Shown: piece after piece, positions 13,914 to 24,800 of the stretch
Layout: the number at the start of each line of letters is the position of its first letter
Position numbering within the stretch: the stretch's first letter is position 1
Origin: Himantopus leucocephalus
Lineage: Eukaryota; Chordata; Aves; Charadriiformes; Recurvirostridae
Length of the DNA: 64,000 nt
NCBI GenBank assembly: GCA_003993805.1
Contig: RSEF01000001.1
Location: 150,750,012 to 150,814,011 of the forward strand
Reading direction: 5' to 3'
The notes under the pieces: model-generated
Databases searched by the model: none
Told to the model about the DNA's origin: nothing
The model's input: only the letters and a program-made list of their open reading frames with translations
Position numbers and translations under genes: made by a program

Positions 13914-14280
13914 CTATATACCCTGGAAAAGTCATCTCATTGACCTGGTACCAAAAACCAAGTAGCCCTGCAGGGTGACTATAGGGCGATTCCCCTGAGC
14001 TGCATTTATGCAAACTCAAGTAATGCGAAAGACGGCACAATGAAACACAGGAGGAGTAGTGGCATGGGAACAGTGCTGTAGCCTTATCCCAAATTCTTCC
14101 CTCCACATCATCAGTCCTGAATGAAGGCAGAGTCTTCTGTTACAATGATTTTACCTTTCAGTCTTTCGCATTACTTGAATTTGCATAAATGCAGCTCAGG
14201 GGAATCGCCCTATAGTCACCCTGCAGGGCTACTTGGTTTTTGGTACCAGGTCAATGAGATGACTTTTCCAGGGTACATAG
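13914..14280. repeat. Long inverted repeat / foldback element, possible MITE
   Basis: The left arm 13914-14033 and right arm 14161-14280 are reverse complements over 120 nt, with two differences by eye (one near the outer edge, one at 14015). They are separated by a 127-nt unrelated spacer. Both arms therefore encode the same short peptide on opposite strands. If the ends are set at CCCTGGAAAAGTC (13921) and its complement (14273), the 353-bp unit is flanked by TA on both sides. TA flanks are the target-site duplication expected of Tc1/mariner-type elements. Against this, the similarity continues a few bases past the TA. No transposase is present. Alternatives are a recent inverted duplication or an assembly foldback artefact. 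Confidence 0.85.
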
Positions 14281-16835
14281 TGATATCCCAGTGTGCTTAC
14301 TTGAACAGATGCCAGACAAGGCTCCTTTAATTTGGAGGAAAATCAGTGCAGAATCGCCTAAGAAAGACACATTCAGAAAGCATACTGGTATGCTGTGGAA
14401 TTTTTGTTTCAGATAGTATTAACCAAACTCATTTCTAGGCATGTTTTTATTTTTACCTGGTTACTGTGAAATCCCAATGACAAATTATATGACACAATCA
14501 GAAGCAGTGTTGTGAAAATTTGAGTAAGTTTTTGAGCTCTAGCTGTAGTGCTGTGTAAGCTGAATTAACTGAATTTAATAATTTAGAGAAGTGTTTCATT
14601 TCAGATGCACACAGATTTCTGTTGTTCTCTGCCCCTTCATTCCACATCAGTGCGCAAATATATGAATTTCTTTTACAGCCTTCACAGTGTGTCCTTTCAC
14701 AGTCCTCTGGCTTCCGAGATAACCAGCATTGCGTCCCACAGTGCAGTGCAAAGAGAGACGGTAGGGTTGAAGTTGATAGCAGGATGCAGCATGTGCATTT
14801 GTGCATTTGGATAGGAGGTAGAGTAAAATTTTAAGATTATATACCCTTAAATTCTTGACCTGAGGTGAAATAAATCACTTTCCCTGTTTCTAAAGCTGGC
14901 ACAGATAAGCCTTCACCTGCTGGACTGCTGAGGTTTACTACTGGTAGACTAAAGACGTTCTTTCAGTCAGATTTACCAAGGTGCTAGTAACCTGCAGATT
15001 TCACAACTGTCATTTTGTATAAACCATTTCCTTCTACAAGAGGAAATGTAAGTGTTACGCTTATGATATGAGGGCTGGCAAACCTTCAAAACCCTATCTG
15101 CTTACATATGCCAAGGTCTGTATTTCAGAACAAAACAGACTGTGTAAAGCTGAGGTACAACTGATGAATTTCTTATTGAAATGGACTGGCAAGCTCTTAA
15201 TAGTAACAAATAAATTGAATTTTTATAAAAGGTCTATGATTGTTAAAGCACAAAATGTTGCTCTAGAGTCCTGAGCATATTAAATTCAGCAGACCAGCAA
15301 TTTCAAAGTGTTCAAACATATAAAGCAGCTTTTGTGAGATATATTTCACTGATGCCAGGTAGCTTATTTACTTCTGTGTTTAGGCTTCAATGACTTCATA
15401 TGAAAGGGAGGAGAAACGGGATTTTACGCAGCATGTAATAACTCCCATACAGTAAACAGCCTGATTTTAATGATACTTCTTTAATATTGCAGGTAGCCCA
15501 ACCAATTATGTTGAAACTGCTTTGCATCTGCCAAAGAACTAACTTTTTATTTAGTGTCTTATGTATTCATTTTTGTAGATTGTAAAGCAGCATTGCTGTT
15601 TTACACTGAGGATGAAGCCAAGCCACCAAACAACTTTATCAAGGTGTGAAAAAATGCTAATCTGTAGTATGGTAAATGAACTAATCTGGTGATTTCACTT
15701 CTCTAGCTAGATTAATTCTATTGTTTGAGACAGGTTATGTATTTCTGTGCTGTATTGAACTTGCCTGCAAAGATAGCCAGAGTCAAGTGCAATACTCTCA
15801 TTGGCCTCCCTGGTGTGTATTGCCCGCTGATCTGCTTCTTTGTGAAGACTGTAAATATCTTTACCCTACAAGTAATGTTGATTCTGTCTTGAAAAGGTCA
15901 CATGGGCCTGAACATCACAAATGTTCTCAGCACTTGTGCCGGGATCATAGTTGCTCTCGGATTTCTTTATGCTGAAGGAAAAAGGTCAGCTTGTCCAAAG
16001 GGCAATTCAAGTCTTTGGTGAGCTTAATTATTCTCTCACTGTGCTTATATTTTCCTATGTGTTGCACAATATGAATATGCTTAGACCCCTTAGAGACATT
16101 ATCTCTCAGAGAGTTGTTCAGTGCATAGGACCCAGGCTTTCAAAGGATTTAAATGTAGTCATGGTGACCTGAGATCTAGTTAGGGATCCAGATGGACTTT
16201 CAAGAAAAATGAAAAATTGCCTTGCAGGCGGCGTCTGTCTGGATGTCTTTTATGCCTAATTATCCTGTAAAAATTTGACCTACTTGCTATAAAATGATCA
16301 CTTATTTATAGTTGTTTCTGGAAATAGGTTATTTGTCTGTACAGAGCTGCAGGAACAGCTTCACGGGTACATTGGATTAATTACCTCCTTGATTATAGTA
16401 TATATTTATAAATGGAAAGGCAGAGGATTTAAGAACCATCTAGTGATAAGAAAGTCATTGATTCTATTTCAGTTGTTCATCAGAGGGCTCAAAAATAAAT
16501 AATTTGTTTAAAAGGAAGTTCACCGGATCTCTGCACAATCTTGTCCTTACGAAGTTTCTCTTTTTTGTCAGACCCAGGGTGTGCAAAGAAACACTCTGTT
16601 GATGGGACTACATTAGTTTCCATCTGATATGTGAAGCATTGATGTGTTGCACCTTTCTCCCTTCTCCTCTCAGAAGGTGCAGTTTGTCCCCAGGAAAGGA
16701 GGAATTTCCCTTTTCTGCCCCCCTCCCTCCTGGAGGATCTGTCTGAACCTACTGTAAGTCTTAAAGGAAGACAACAAACAAAATCAGAAAGAAAATTTAA
16801 ATATGTTCCTCTTCCTCAACTCAGTCTTTACCAGT
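14281..16835. other. AT-rich unique sequence, no gene seen
   Basis: Several overlapping frames of 65-102 codons occur at 14498-15975, but they lie on both strands and in several frames at once, which is typical of chance openings. None shows a recognisable domain. Confidence 0.5.
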
Positions 16836-16988
16836 AAGACCCATCCCTGGAAGTGTTCAAGGCCAGGATGGATGGGGCTTTGAGCAACCTGGTCTAGTGG
16901 AAGGTGTCCCTGGCCATGGCAGGGAGGTTAGAACTAGATGATTTTTAAAGTCCCTTCCAACTCCAACCATTTTATGATTCCATATCTG
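16836..16988 (+). mobile_element. CR1 LINE 3' end (plus strand)
   Basis: The segment reads as the end of the CR1 ORF plus 3' UTR: CCCTGGAAGTGTTCAAGGCC, GATGGGGCTTTGAGCAACCTGG and a AGTCCCTTCCAACTCCAACC-type terminal motif, ending in TTTTATGATTCCAT. Only the last ~150 bp of the element are present, the common severe 5' truncation of CR1 copies. Confidence 0.93.
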
Positions 16989-18598
16989 AGACCAGTGAGT
17001 AAGTCTGAAACAAGGAAGAACTTACCCTCAGTGGAGAAGGATCTGATTAGGGAATGTTTAAAAAACTGGAGAGACATAAGTCCAAGGTACCTGACAGGAT
17101 GCACCCACAAGTGCTGAGGGAGCTGACTGAGAGACCACTCTCCATTATCTATGAAAGGTCATGGTGATTTGGAGAAGTTGCTGAGGACTAGAAGAAAAAG
17201 AATATTGTCCCTACCTTCAAGAAGGCAAAGAAGAAGGATTCAGGGAGCTACAGGCCTGTCAGCCTCACCTCAGTCCCTGGGAATGTGATGGAGCAAATCC
17301 TCCCAGAAATAATTTCCAGACCCATGAAGGACAAGAAGGTGATTGGGAGTCATCAGCATAGATTTACAAAGGGGAAATCTTGCTTAATCAACCTGATAGC
17401 TTTCTGTGATGAGATGACTGGCTTGGTGGATGAGAGTAGAACAGTGGATGTTGTTTGTCTTGACTTTAACAAGGTTTTTGGCATCATCTCCAGTAACATC
17501 ATCATAGACAAACTGATAATGTACAGGCTAGACAAAGAGATGGTGAGGTGGATTAAAAACTGAATTGCTGGCATGGAGGTTTTGTAACCAGCAGCAGTCT
17601 GAGGCCACAGTACGCTAACGGTGTACCCCAGGGTTCATTACTGGGGTAAATGTTTAACATTGTTTAACATCATCATTAACAATTTGGATAATGTGTCTGT
17701 GCGCACCCTCAGCAGATTTAACAAAACTGGGAAGAGTGGTTGATACACCAGATGGTTTTGCTGCCTTGGCAGACAGGTCTTGACCAGCTGGAGAACTGAG
17801 CAGACCAGAATCTTACAAAGTTCAGGCAGAGGTAATGTCACATCCTGAACCCAAGGAATAAGCCCGGGCACCAGTACAGACTGGGGGCTGACTGGATGGA
17901 AAGGAGCTCTACAAGATAAGGACCTGGGGGTCCCAGTGGACAGCAAGCTGACCATGAGTGAGAGATGCGCCCTCGCAGCAAAGGTGGCCAACAGTACCCT
18001 GGGCTGCATTAGGAGGTGTGCAGCCAGCAGGCTGAGGGACATGGTCCTTCCCCTTTCCTCAACACTGGTGAGACATGCCTGGACTGCTCTGTCCAATTTT
18101 GCGTTCCCCAGTATGAGAGACACAGACTTAATGGAGATAGTCCAGCCAAAAGCCACTAAGATGATTAAGGGACTGGACCATCTGTCCTATGAGGAAAGGC
18201 TGAGAGAGCTGGGACTGCTCAGCCTGGAGAAGAGAAGGCTGAGGGTGATCTTACCAAAGTGTATAAATACCTGAATGGAGGCAATATAGAAGATGGAGCT
18301 GGATTCTTCTCCATGGTGCCCGGTGACAGAACCAGAGGCAATGGGCACAAACTAAAACACAGGAGGATCCCTCTGAACATCAGGAAACATTTTTTTACTG
18401 TGAGGGTCACTGAGCATTGGAACAGGTTGACCATAGAGGTTGTGGAGTCCCATCCTTGGAGGTATTCAAAACCTGATTGTACACAACCAAGAGCAACCTG
18501 CTCTGTCTGACCCTGTTCTGCGGGGGGTTGTACAAGACACCTCCTTAGCCGCCTTTCAACCTCAGCCACCCCGTGATCTTGTAGTTCTAAAATTCAGG
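16989..18598 (+). mobile_element. CR1 LINE, decayed reverse-transcriptase ORF2 through 3' UTR
   Basis: This is the longest CR1 remnant in the window, about 1.6 kb. Translations on plus in successive frames give CR1-type reverse-transcriptase blocks in the expected order. About 17220-17560 covers the region around SYRPVSLTSVPGNVMEQ and the first catalytic-Asp region, read as VVCLDFNKVF. About 17936-18274 covers the thumb-like part (AAKVANSTLGCIRR, then HLSYEERLRELGLLSLEKRR). About 18259-18480 is the C-terminal end (RTRGNG, EHWNRL). Frame changes and stops separate these blocks, so the copy is dead. Around 17708-17730 the usual FADD-type catalytic motif is missing: AGCAGATTT runs straight into AACAAAACTGGG. 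It abuts another CR1 tail on its left. Confidence 0.93.
17221..18480 (+). pseudogene. CR1 reverse transcriptase pseudogene (ORF2 fragments)
   Basis: This is the coding part of the CR1 copy above. In life the protein is a target-primed reverse transcriptase of the jockey/CR1 LINE group that copies its own RNA at a nicked site. Three frame-shifted pieces cover fingers/palm, a damaged active site and the C-terminal region. The second catalytic motif is deleted, so no polymerase activity is possible. The upstream endonuclease domain is absent because of 5' truncation. Confidence 0.85.
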
Positions 18599-21202
18599 CA
18601 TTACTGGAAATGTCAGCATTTAAAATTTTCCATCAGACTTGGAATAATATCAAATTTGAAATTATTGGATTTTCCCCTAGGGCAGAAAATTTGTCTCCTA
18701 AGCAGTCATCATTATGCAGTTTTAGTTGTGCATAACCACAGACACTTGAATCTTGAAGTATTTATGTGAAACATTGCTGATGCAAATTCACATACAATTA
18801 AAATAACAGATTTGCCAAAGGGGAGGGCAGGGGAGAGGAATGCATTCCTCCCACTTTTCCACAGCCCATCAGGAAGCATAATTTAGTTCATTTGCCAGAG
18901 AAGCAGCTGAGCAACTATATGAAACCTTTACCCACATCATGGCTGCATCCTGCCCTGAATCAGTAAGAAGGATAGTCAGAGGATTGCTTAAGAGAAAAAT
19001 AATGACAAAAATATATTAAGCAACAAACATTATGTGGCATGCTGTTTGCACTTTACCTTCACAATTTATGAGGAGGAATTCAGGACGTCTGTGATGTCTT
19101 GGCTTAACAATAATATATATCCTGGTGATCTTTCACAGGCAAAGCAGTTGATCAGGTGAAGGTGGAAGGGCAATCGCAATGCTGTCCAGTCTCCTCTGCT
19201 CACAGGGATTAGCTTTAATGTTCCCTGGGGCATCAGTTAACAGCAAGGTTATACAAAAAAAATGAAAGCAGAAAGACTATCTGACAAGGAGGAAGCAAGA
19301 TCATTTTTTTCCTATGAAACCCAAACCTACTGCTATATAATATTCAAGTACCTTGAAAAGTCAGGATCCTGACTTCTAATTTTTTTATATCATAGCAGCT
19401 GCATGATAAACACACATAGATAGGTCCATTTCTGAAAAAGGATACATAAATCCAACCAAAGCAGACAAGCCTTTCTTGAGGAAACTTAGAGAATTAAAAG
19501 GAACTTAGAAAATACTATAAAAATCTATCAACTGTTCCTGCCTTTAACCAACCTATATACTGTAACAAAGAATTTGTATCATAGGAAACAGAACCTGATT
19601 TAATTATACAGAAAATATTATTCCATGTTGTAATATGTGCCATTTTCTTAAGGGTGGGAAGAAAAACAACAACAAACCACCAGAAAACCAACAACCCAAC
19701 AAATAATTTAATTCTGAAAATGTCCAAAGAAGTTAAAATTCCCTTTTTTATCTCTTCAAACAATTATAGTTAAGTTCATGAATCATATTACCGGAGGTAA
19801 ATAACCCAAATTAATTAACCAGAAAGCCTATACTATACCGCTAGCAGCATCATATCAGCCCTCCAGAATGTAATTGCATATTTCAAAAGGAAGAAGAGAA
19901 AAAGTCTGAATTTAAGGAAAAAAAAGTCACATAATAAAAGCTCTTCTGATGCAGACAAAATCAATCTATAGTTATCATCAATATTAGCAGAGCTCCCACC
20001 TAACATGTTAGCTCTTTGTATATGTGAATCAACAGTAGTTTCACCCTTAATTAAAGTAGGCATTGCAAAAGATTTGGCCCTTTTCTCATTTATTCTTTTT
20101 ATCTTATTCCATGTCTTTTCTGCTGAAGTATGGTGATTAATACAGCTACAGAAGTTTTGCCAGCATGATTTCTTAGATCTTATAATAACCCCCTGAGCCT
20201 GAATATGCTTTTCTTTTATGACTTATCAAATCCTGAAGTTTTAACAAATGTCTTTCCTTATTCAAAGCATTTCTCCTTTCTTCAAATGCTTTATAACAAT
20301 TTCCTAGCAGAGCTCCAGAGGGTTGCTTTTTTTCTTAAACATTACGGGAAAAGTAGTTGATACATATACCACAAAGTCCCCTCACAATCAGTACCAGGAA
20401 ACACAAAATCCCCAAAAGAAAGATCAGAGAAAAATAGCAATCTAGATTTAGGGAATTAGAAAAAAAAAAAAAAACAAAAAAACCAAAAAACGCAAAAAAC
20501 CCCCACACAACCAAACCAAACCTTCCTGCTGAAAGCTTTTTGTTTGTTTCAGTTTTTTCCATTTATATTTATCAGAGGGTAGTATCAAAGAGGAGGGATA
20601 GTATTTCATCAAAACCATGTTCCAGTTTTGATCTTATACATTTATGATTCTGTTAGCTTTACAAAGAGTGGTACTTACCCATCAAACTGCTTCCAGTGGA
20701 GAGAAAATTACAAACATCTTACTGGTCTTATAAGGCATTTGTATTATTCGTCTATCATTTTCTTTCATGTCTCTTCCTCAATGAACTGTTTACAACCTGT
20801 TTAAATTCTGATATCTGCCATGTGGTTTTCTATGCTGTTAGTCATTAGGAAAAAAAGTCATACCTATAACAACTTATCCCAGACATCTTAAATAGATCAG
20901 GCAAATGAAAGTGCCAGTTTACCTGCGCTGAATCCCTGTGTAAAGGTTCTAATTTTATTAGCTTAGGTGTAAAACTAGAGGAGATAAATTCCAGTCTCTG
21001 ACAACTGTTACAGAAGTTTCCTGCCTTCTTTTGTTCTCAAACCTGTTTTCTCTCTTCAGAGACTTTCTTCCCCTCAACCACTCAGTTTTCCCTGGATTAT
21101 GATGATTGTTAGGTACCTCTCCAGTAAGAATCAAATTCATGCTAAAAGTTTCCAAATGTTTAGGGTTTTTTAATACCCTTCTTTCACTTCCATATTCTCT
21201 TA
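18599..21202. other. AT-rich sequence with A/C-rich tracts, no gene seen
   Basis: No gene is supported. A/C-rich low-complexity tracts occur at about 19660-19705 (CAACAACAAACCACC-like) and 20459-20522 (a long A run passing into AACCAAAAAACGC and ACCAAACCAAACC). Frames here on minus are K/F-rich translations of these tracts and are not genes. Confidence 0.5.
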
Positions 21203-21270
21203 TTTTTGGGTTGGGTTTTTTTTGTTTGTTTGGGTTTGGGTTTTTTTGATTATTTTTGTGTGGGGGGGTA
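21203..21270. repeat. T/G-rich low-complexity tract with G runs
   Basis: The tract alternates T runs with GGG blocks (TTTTTGGGTTGGG, GTTTGGGTTTGGG) and ends in seven consecutive G (21262-21268), directly left of the LTR. Loop lengths between the G blocks are uneven, so a G-quadruplex is only possible. The composition is roughly complementary to the A/C tract about 0.7 kb upstream. Confidence 0.75.
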
Positions 21271-21275
21271 ATTGT

Positions 21276-21808
21276 TGTGGTTTAACCTCAGCCAGCAACT
21301 AGAATCACGCAGCCACTCGCTCAATCCCCCTTCCTACCCAAGCAGGGTACGGAGAAGAGGGAGAAAAGGAGGGGAAAGGGTAAAAAAAAAACCTCATGGG
21401 TTGAGATAAAGACAGTTTAATAGAACAGTAATGGAAAAGGAAAATAACAATCATAATAAGAAGAATGGCAAAAGAATATACAAGACACAAGTTGGTTTCA
21501 CTGCCTGGTTAATTAGTTCCGACCAGCCCGACCAGAGCAGCGATTATTGATTCCCACCCTGCAGCCAACCCCCATTCATATGCCGAACATGACGTCTATG
21601 GTACAGAATATTCCATTTGCCATTGCCTTGTTCTGCCTATGGTCCTTCTTACTTTCAATGGGAAGCTGAAAAAAGTTCTTGAATAATATAAACACCACTT
21701 AGTAACAACTAAAACAAGATGCATTATTGACATTCCTTTCATGCCAAATCTGAAAACACATCAACCACTAGAAAGCAAATTAACTCTATCCCAGCTGAAA
21801 CCAGGACA
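21276..21808 (-). mobile_element. Solo LTR of an avian endogenous retrovirus (ERVL-like), minus strand
   Basis: About 533 bp bounded by TGTGGTTTAACCTCAGCC on the left and CCAGCTGAAACCAGGACA on the right, the two ends of an LTR type I recall as abundant in neoavian genomes. It reads on the minus strand, starting TGTCCTGGTTTCAGCTGG. Within it the plus-strand TTTAAT at 21416-21421 is an ATTAAA poly(A) signal on the minus strand. A GACGTC CRE-like core lies near 21591. No gag, pol or env sequence adjoins it, so it is a solo LTR left by recombination. Flanks GTAAT (before 21273) and GGAAT (after 21808) could be a mutated 5-bp target duplication. Confidence 0.85.
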
Positions 21809-24800
21809 GGAATATACTTTATTTTGTGACGTCTGAAGGCTCTTTCATCAGATCTCTCTTCTGTGCCTTGCATATCATACAAATGGTTTTCCACAAAGCT
21901 CCTAGTAAGCTTTTCCTTATCAATACTCCATCATTTTTTTCCTTAAACAGCTAGTTTAATGTTTTCAACATTATGCATGATGTTTCTCAGTTGTTTGCCT
22001 CCCCATCCTGTAACAATAAAAACAACTTCTGTCTCTGTCCTCGGTTTCATGATTCTTTTAGGAATATTTCAGCCCAAACCATTGGGGCTGTCTTCCATGC
22101 AGCAATTAGATATGTCTGTAACTTTCCACAAAGACAGATTATTGTCTATTCAATGTCTTCATTAAAACATTTCTTAGGTATTCTCTGATAGGTTTGTCAA
22201 TGATTGAACAGAAGTGATAGGATTTAATATCAGTCAACTATTGATGTTTAAATCTGAGAGAGTTACCCCAAATTTTATTTATAATCAATGGAGAAAAAAA
22301 ATTACCTTGTAATTAATTTGATCTGTTTTTAATGTCTGCCTTAGGATAACGAGTCATGTTCTAACAGTTCTTTTTTGTCTTTTTTTACTATACAAGGATC
22401 TTGGGTGATCAGTTCAGGTATATATATCTACACTGCAGAAAACCCTGCGGTGCTTTATCATACAGAGAAATACCATCTTGTTATTGCCTTCCATTGCTAG
22501 ACCTCTTTGTGGTGACTGTGGTTGTCTCTTGCCTTCACTTGTAAACTCTTCAGAGAAATGTAAAACAGAGGACAGTGGACTACAGATCATGTTGAGTGAC
22601 TATATAAAATAGTGCAGTTTATGATAAAGATTAACTGTAGCAAAAAATATAATAAAATATTTTAGGTAGAATGGAAGAGAATGAGGAATTTGAAGTATTT
22701 TTTGTTTAATTAGAGGACACTAATGTGTTATTGTAATAATGCTGTTTGGAAAGTGTAGGTTAAGAAAAAAGTACTCAAATACTGCTGACAAAAGATGGCA
22801 GAAGTGGGCAGCTAATAAATATTTTGTTCAAATGATAGACCATTGCAGAATTCTGGGGTTTGGTTTAGAATAAATTATTCTTGATTAATACTTCATATTT
22901 AGAATAGATTGACAGAGATGGCAAAAAAATTATCTCAGACCCTCAAATCCTGCCACAAGTTGTCCGCACTCTCATATCGCCAGAGTAGGATAGAAATTAT
23001 TATAAGTCTTTTCATGCTGTGCAAATAAAAAGTCTTCTAGGAACCAGTCTACTGCATATTGGTATGTTCTGTTAGGGTTATCTCTACTTACAGTATGTAA
23101 ATATGAAAGGAAAGTGCAGAAGGGACAGAAGACTTAAGAAACTATGGTTGCCGATTTTTTTGCAATTGAAATACCTATTCAAATATGAAATCCACTTATA
23201 ATAAAAAGGAGGGATTACTACCAAAAGCAATCAAATCACGCATTAGCATCCTCACATACACTTAAGTTACAATTCATCATATTCTGATTAGTAGTTTTTC
23301 TAAATACTAATAAATTACAACTAATCTAACAGCATGGAGCCCTACAGTTTCTGGAGGGTGACATTTAATTTGCTACAGTCAAAGGATTATAACATCTCTC
23401 TAATTCTCAAGTAGAGAGATTTTCATGCAATTAACTTCAATGTCTTTCTCCACTCCTAGAATTACCAAGTAAATCTCTTTTGAAAAAGGATAAACTGATG
23501 CATCCAATCATTGATAACAAATATGTATATTTTTATTAACATAAACCCTAGTCATTCCATGGAAAAAGAACAGTCAGAGTGACTCTTTCATGGTAACTTT
23601 AATCTTCACACTGAAAAAGAGAAGGTGTGAAAGTAAAGCTCAAGAAAACACATGAATCTTGTTGCTTCAAAGATCCAGCCTAATGTTTTTAAAGAAGAAT
23701 AAATAATCTAGCTGCTAGGTTACAGTTCTTTTCACATACAAGTTGACAAAGAGGAAGGCAAGATGCAGGATAGAAAGCTAGATTTCGTAAAACTGAATGA
23801 GAAAACACTTCCAGAGTTGGCATGGAAGGTATAGCTTGCGGGAGAAAATTATCCAGGTAGACTTATTACATATTACATTGCTGAATCTAACTATAAACTT
23901 CATGGTCTCAGGGATAATGACCTCCTGTTTAATAAACCCAAGAAAAAGACCAGAGACTCAAAAACCCAAGGTCAAAGAGAAAGGAAGAAGTTGTTACATT
24001 TGACACTGGAGACTGTATCTTAGACCAGCTGACAATGAGATCAAAAAGGAACACCTGTCCAACAAAAAGCAGTTATTTAGCTGCTTGGCAGTAAAAAATA
24101 TCAGGGAAGTATTCAATCCATGTTTAATATAATATATATGTATTTAAAACAATAACTCCCTTAATTACCTCTTCTTAAATCAGACTAAATAAACTTGTGT
24201 TTTCTTTGTTTTGATAAAATACTCACTTTGCATTGTTAATTTGGTTGATTGTATTGTTGGGTTTGATCTACAGTGCTTTATCAAGTCACTTCTGGTGATT
24301 TAATATTAATATTTAACAGTATTTTGTTGTTATAGTCACACAGATGAATTGACAGGCAAAAGCTCACACTTTATACAAGGTCTTTTCATTCATCTCTTTG
24401 TTAGTAGCTATAGCCGCAATGCTGGTAAAATCACACATATTAACTATGGTATGAGATCGATAACAAAAAACTGTAGACAAAAATCAGTATTAATAGCCAA
24501 ATGGTACAGTATTTATTCCATAACTGGGATGTTTACGATAAAAGCTTTAATGTCTGAGGTAAGCACACCGGACCTTCTATAGTCAATAAACAGATACAGA
24601 AACTTCCAGTTTCCAGAAACTCTCACCGAACCTCTTTTACACAGGACTGTCACATTAAGGTCCAATATCACATCAAGTGACATGAATCTACCTTAACAGT
24701 GCAAACCATAAAATACTGATGCATTTCTTTTCTGAACTCAATCCTATTTTTCAACATCTTTTTGAGACAAGAACTCCAGAACAGAAGAGACCATAGTAAC

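Noticed and set aside
13972..13996. CTATAGGGCGA inside the inverted repeat looks like the start of a phage T7 promoter used in cloning vectors
   Set aside because: Only about 11 bases match, the upstream TAATACGACTCA part is absent, and the same bases occur in both arms with native flanks. Coincidence, not vector.
17638..18156. 172-codon frame on the minus strand
   Set aside because: It is the antisense shadow of the CR1 reverse-transcriptase remnant on plus.
20335..20562. F/W-rich minus-strand frame that looks like a membrane protein
   Set aside because: The hydrophobic run is the translation of an A/C-rich low-complexity tract.
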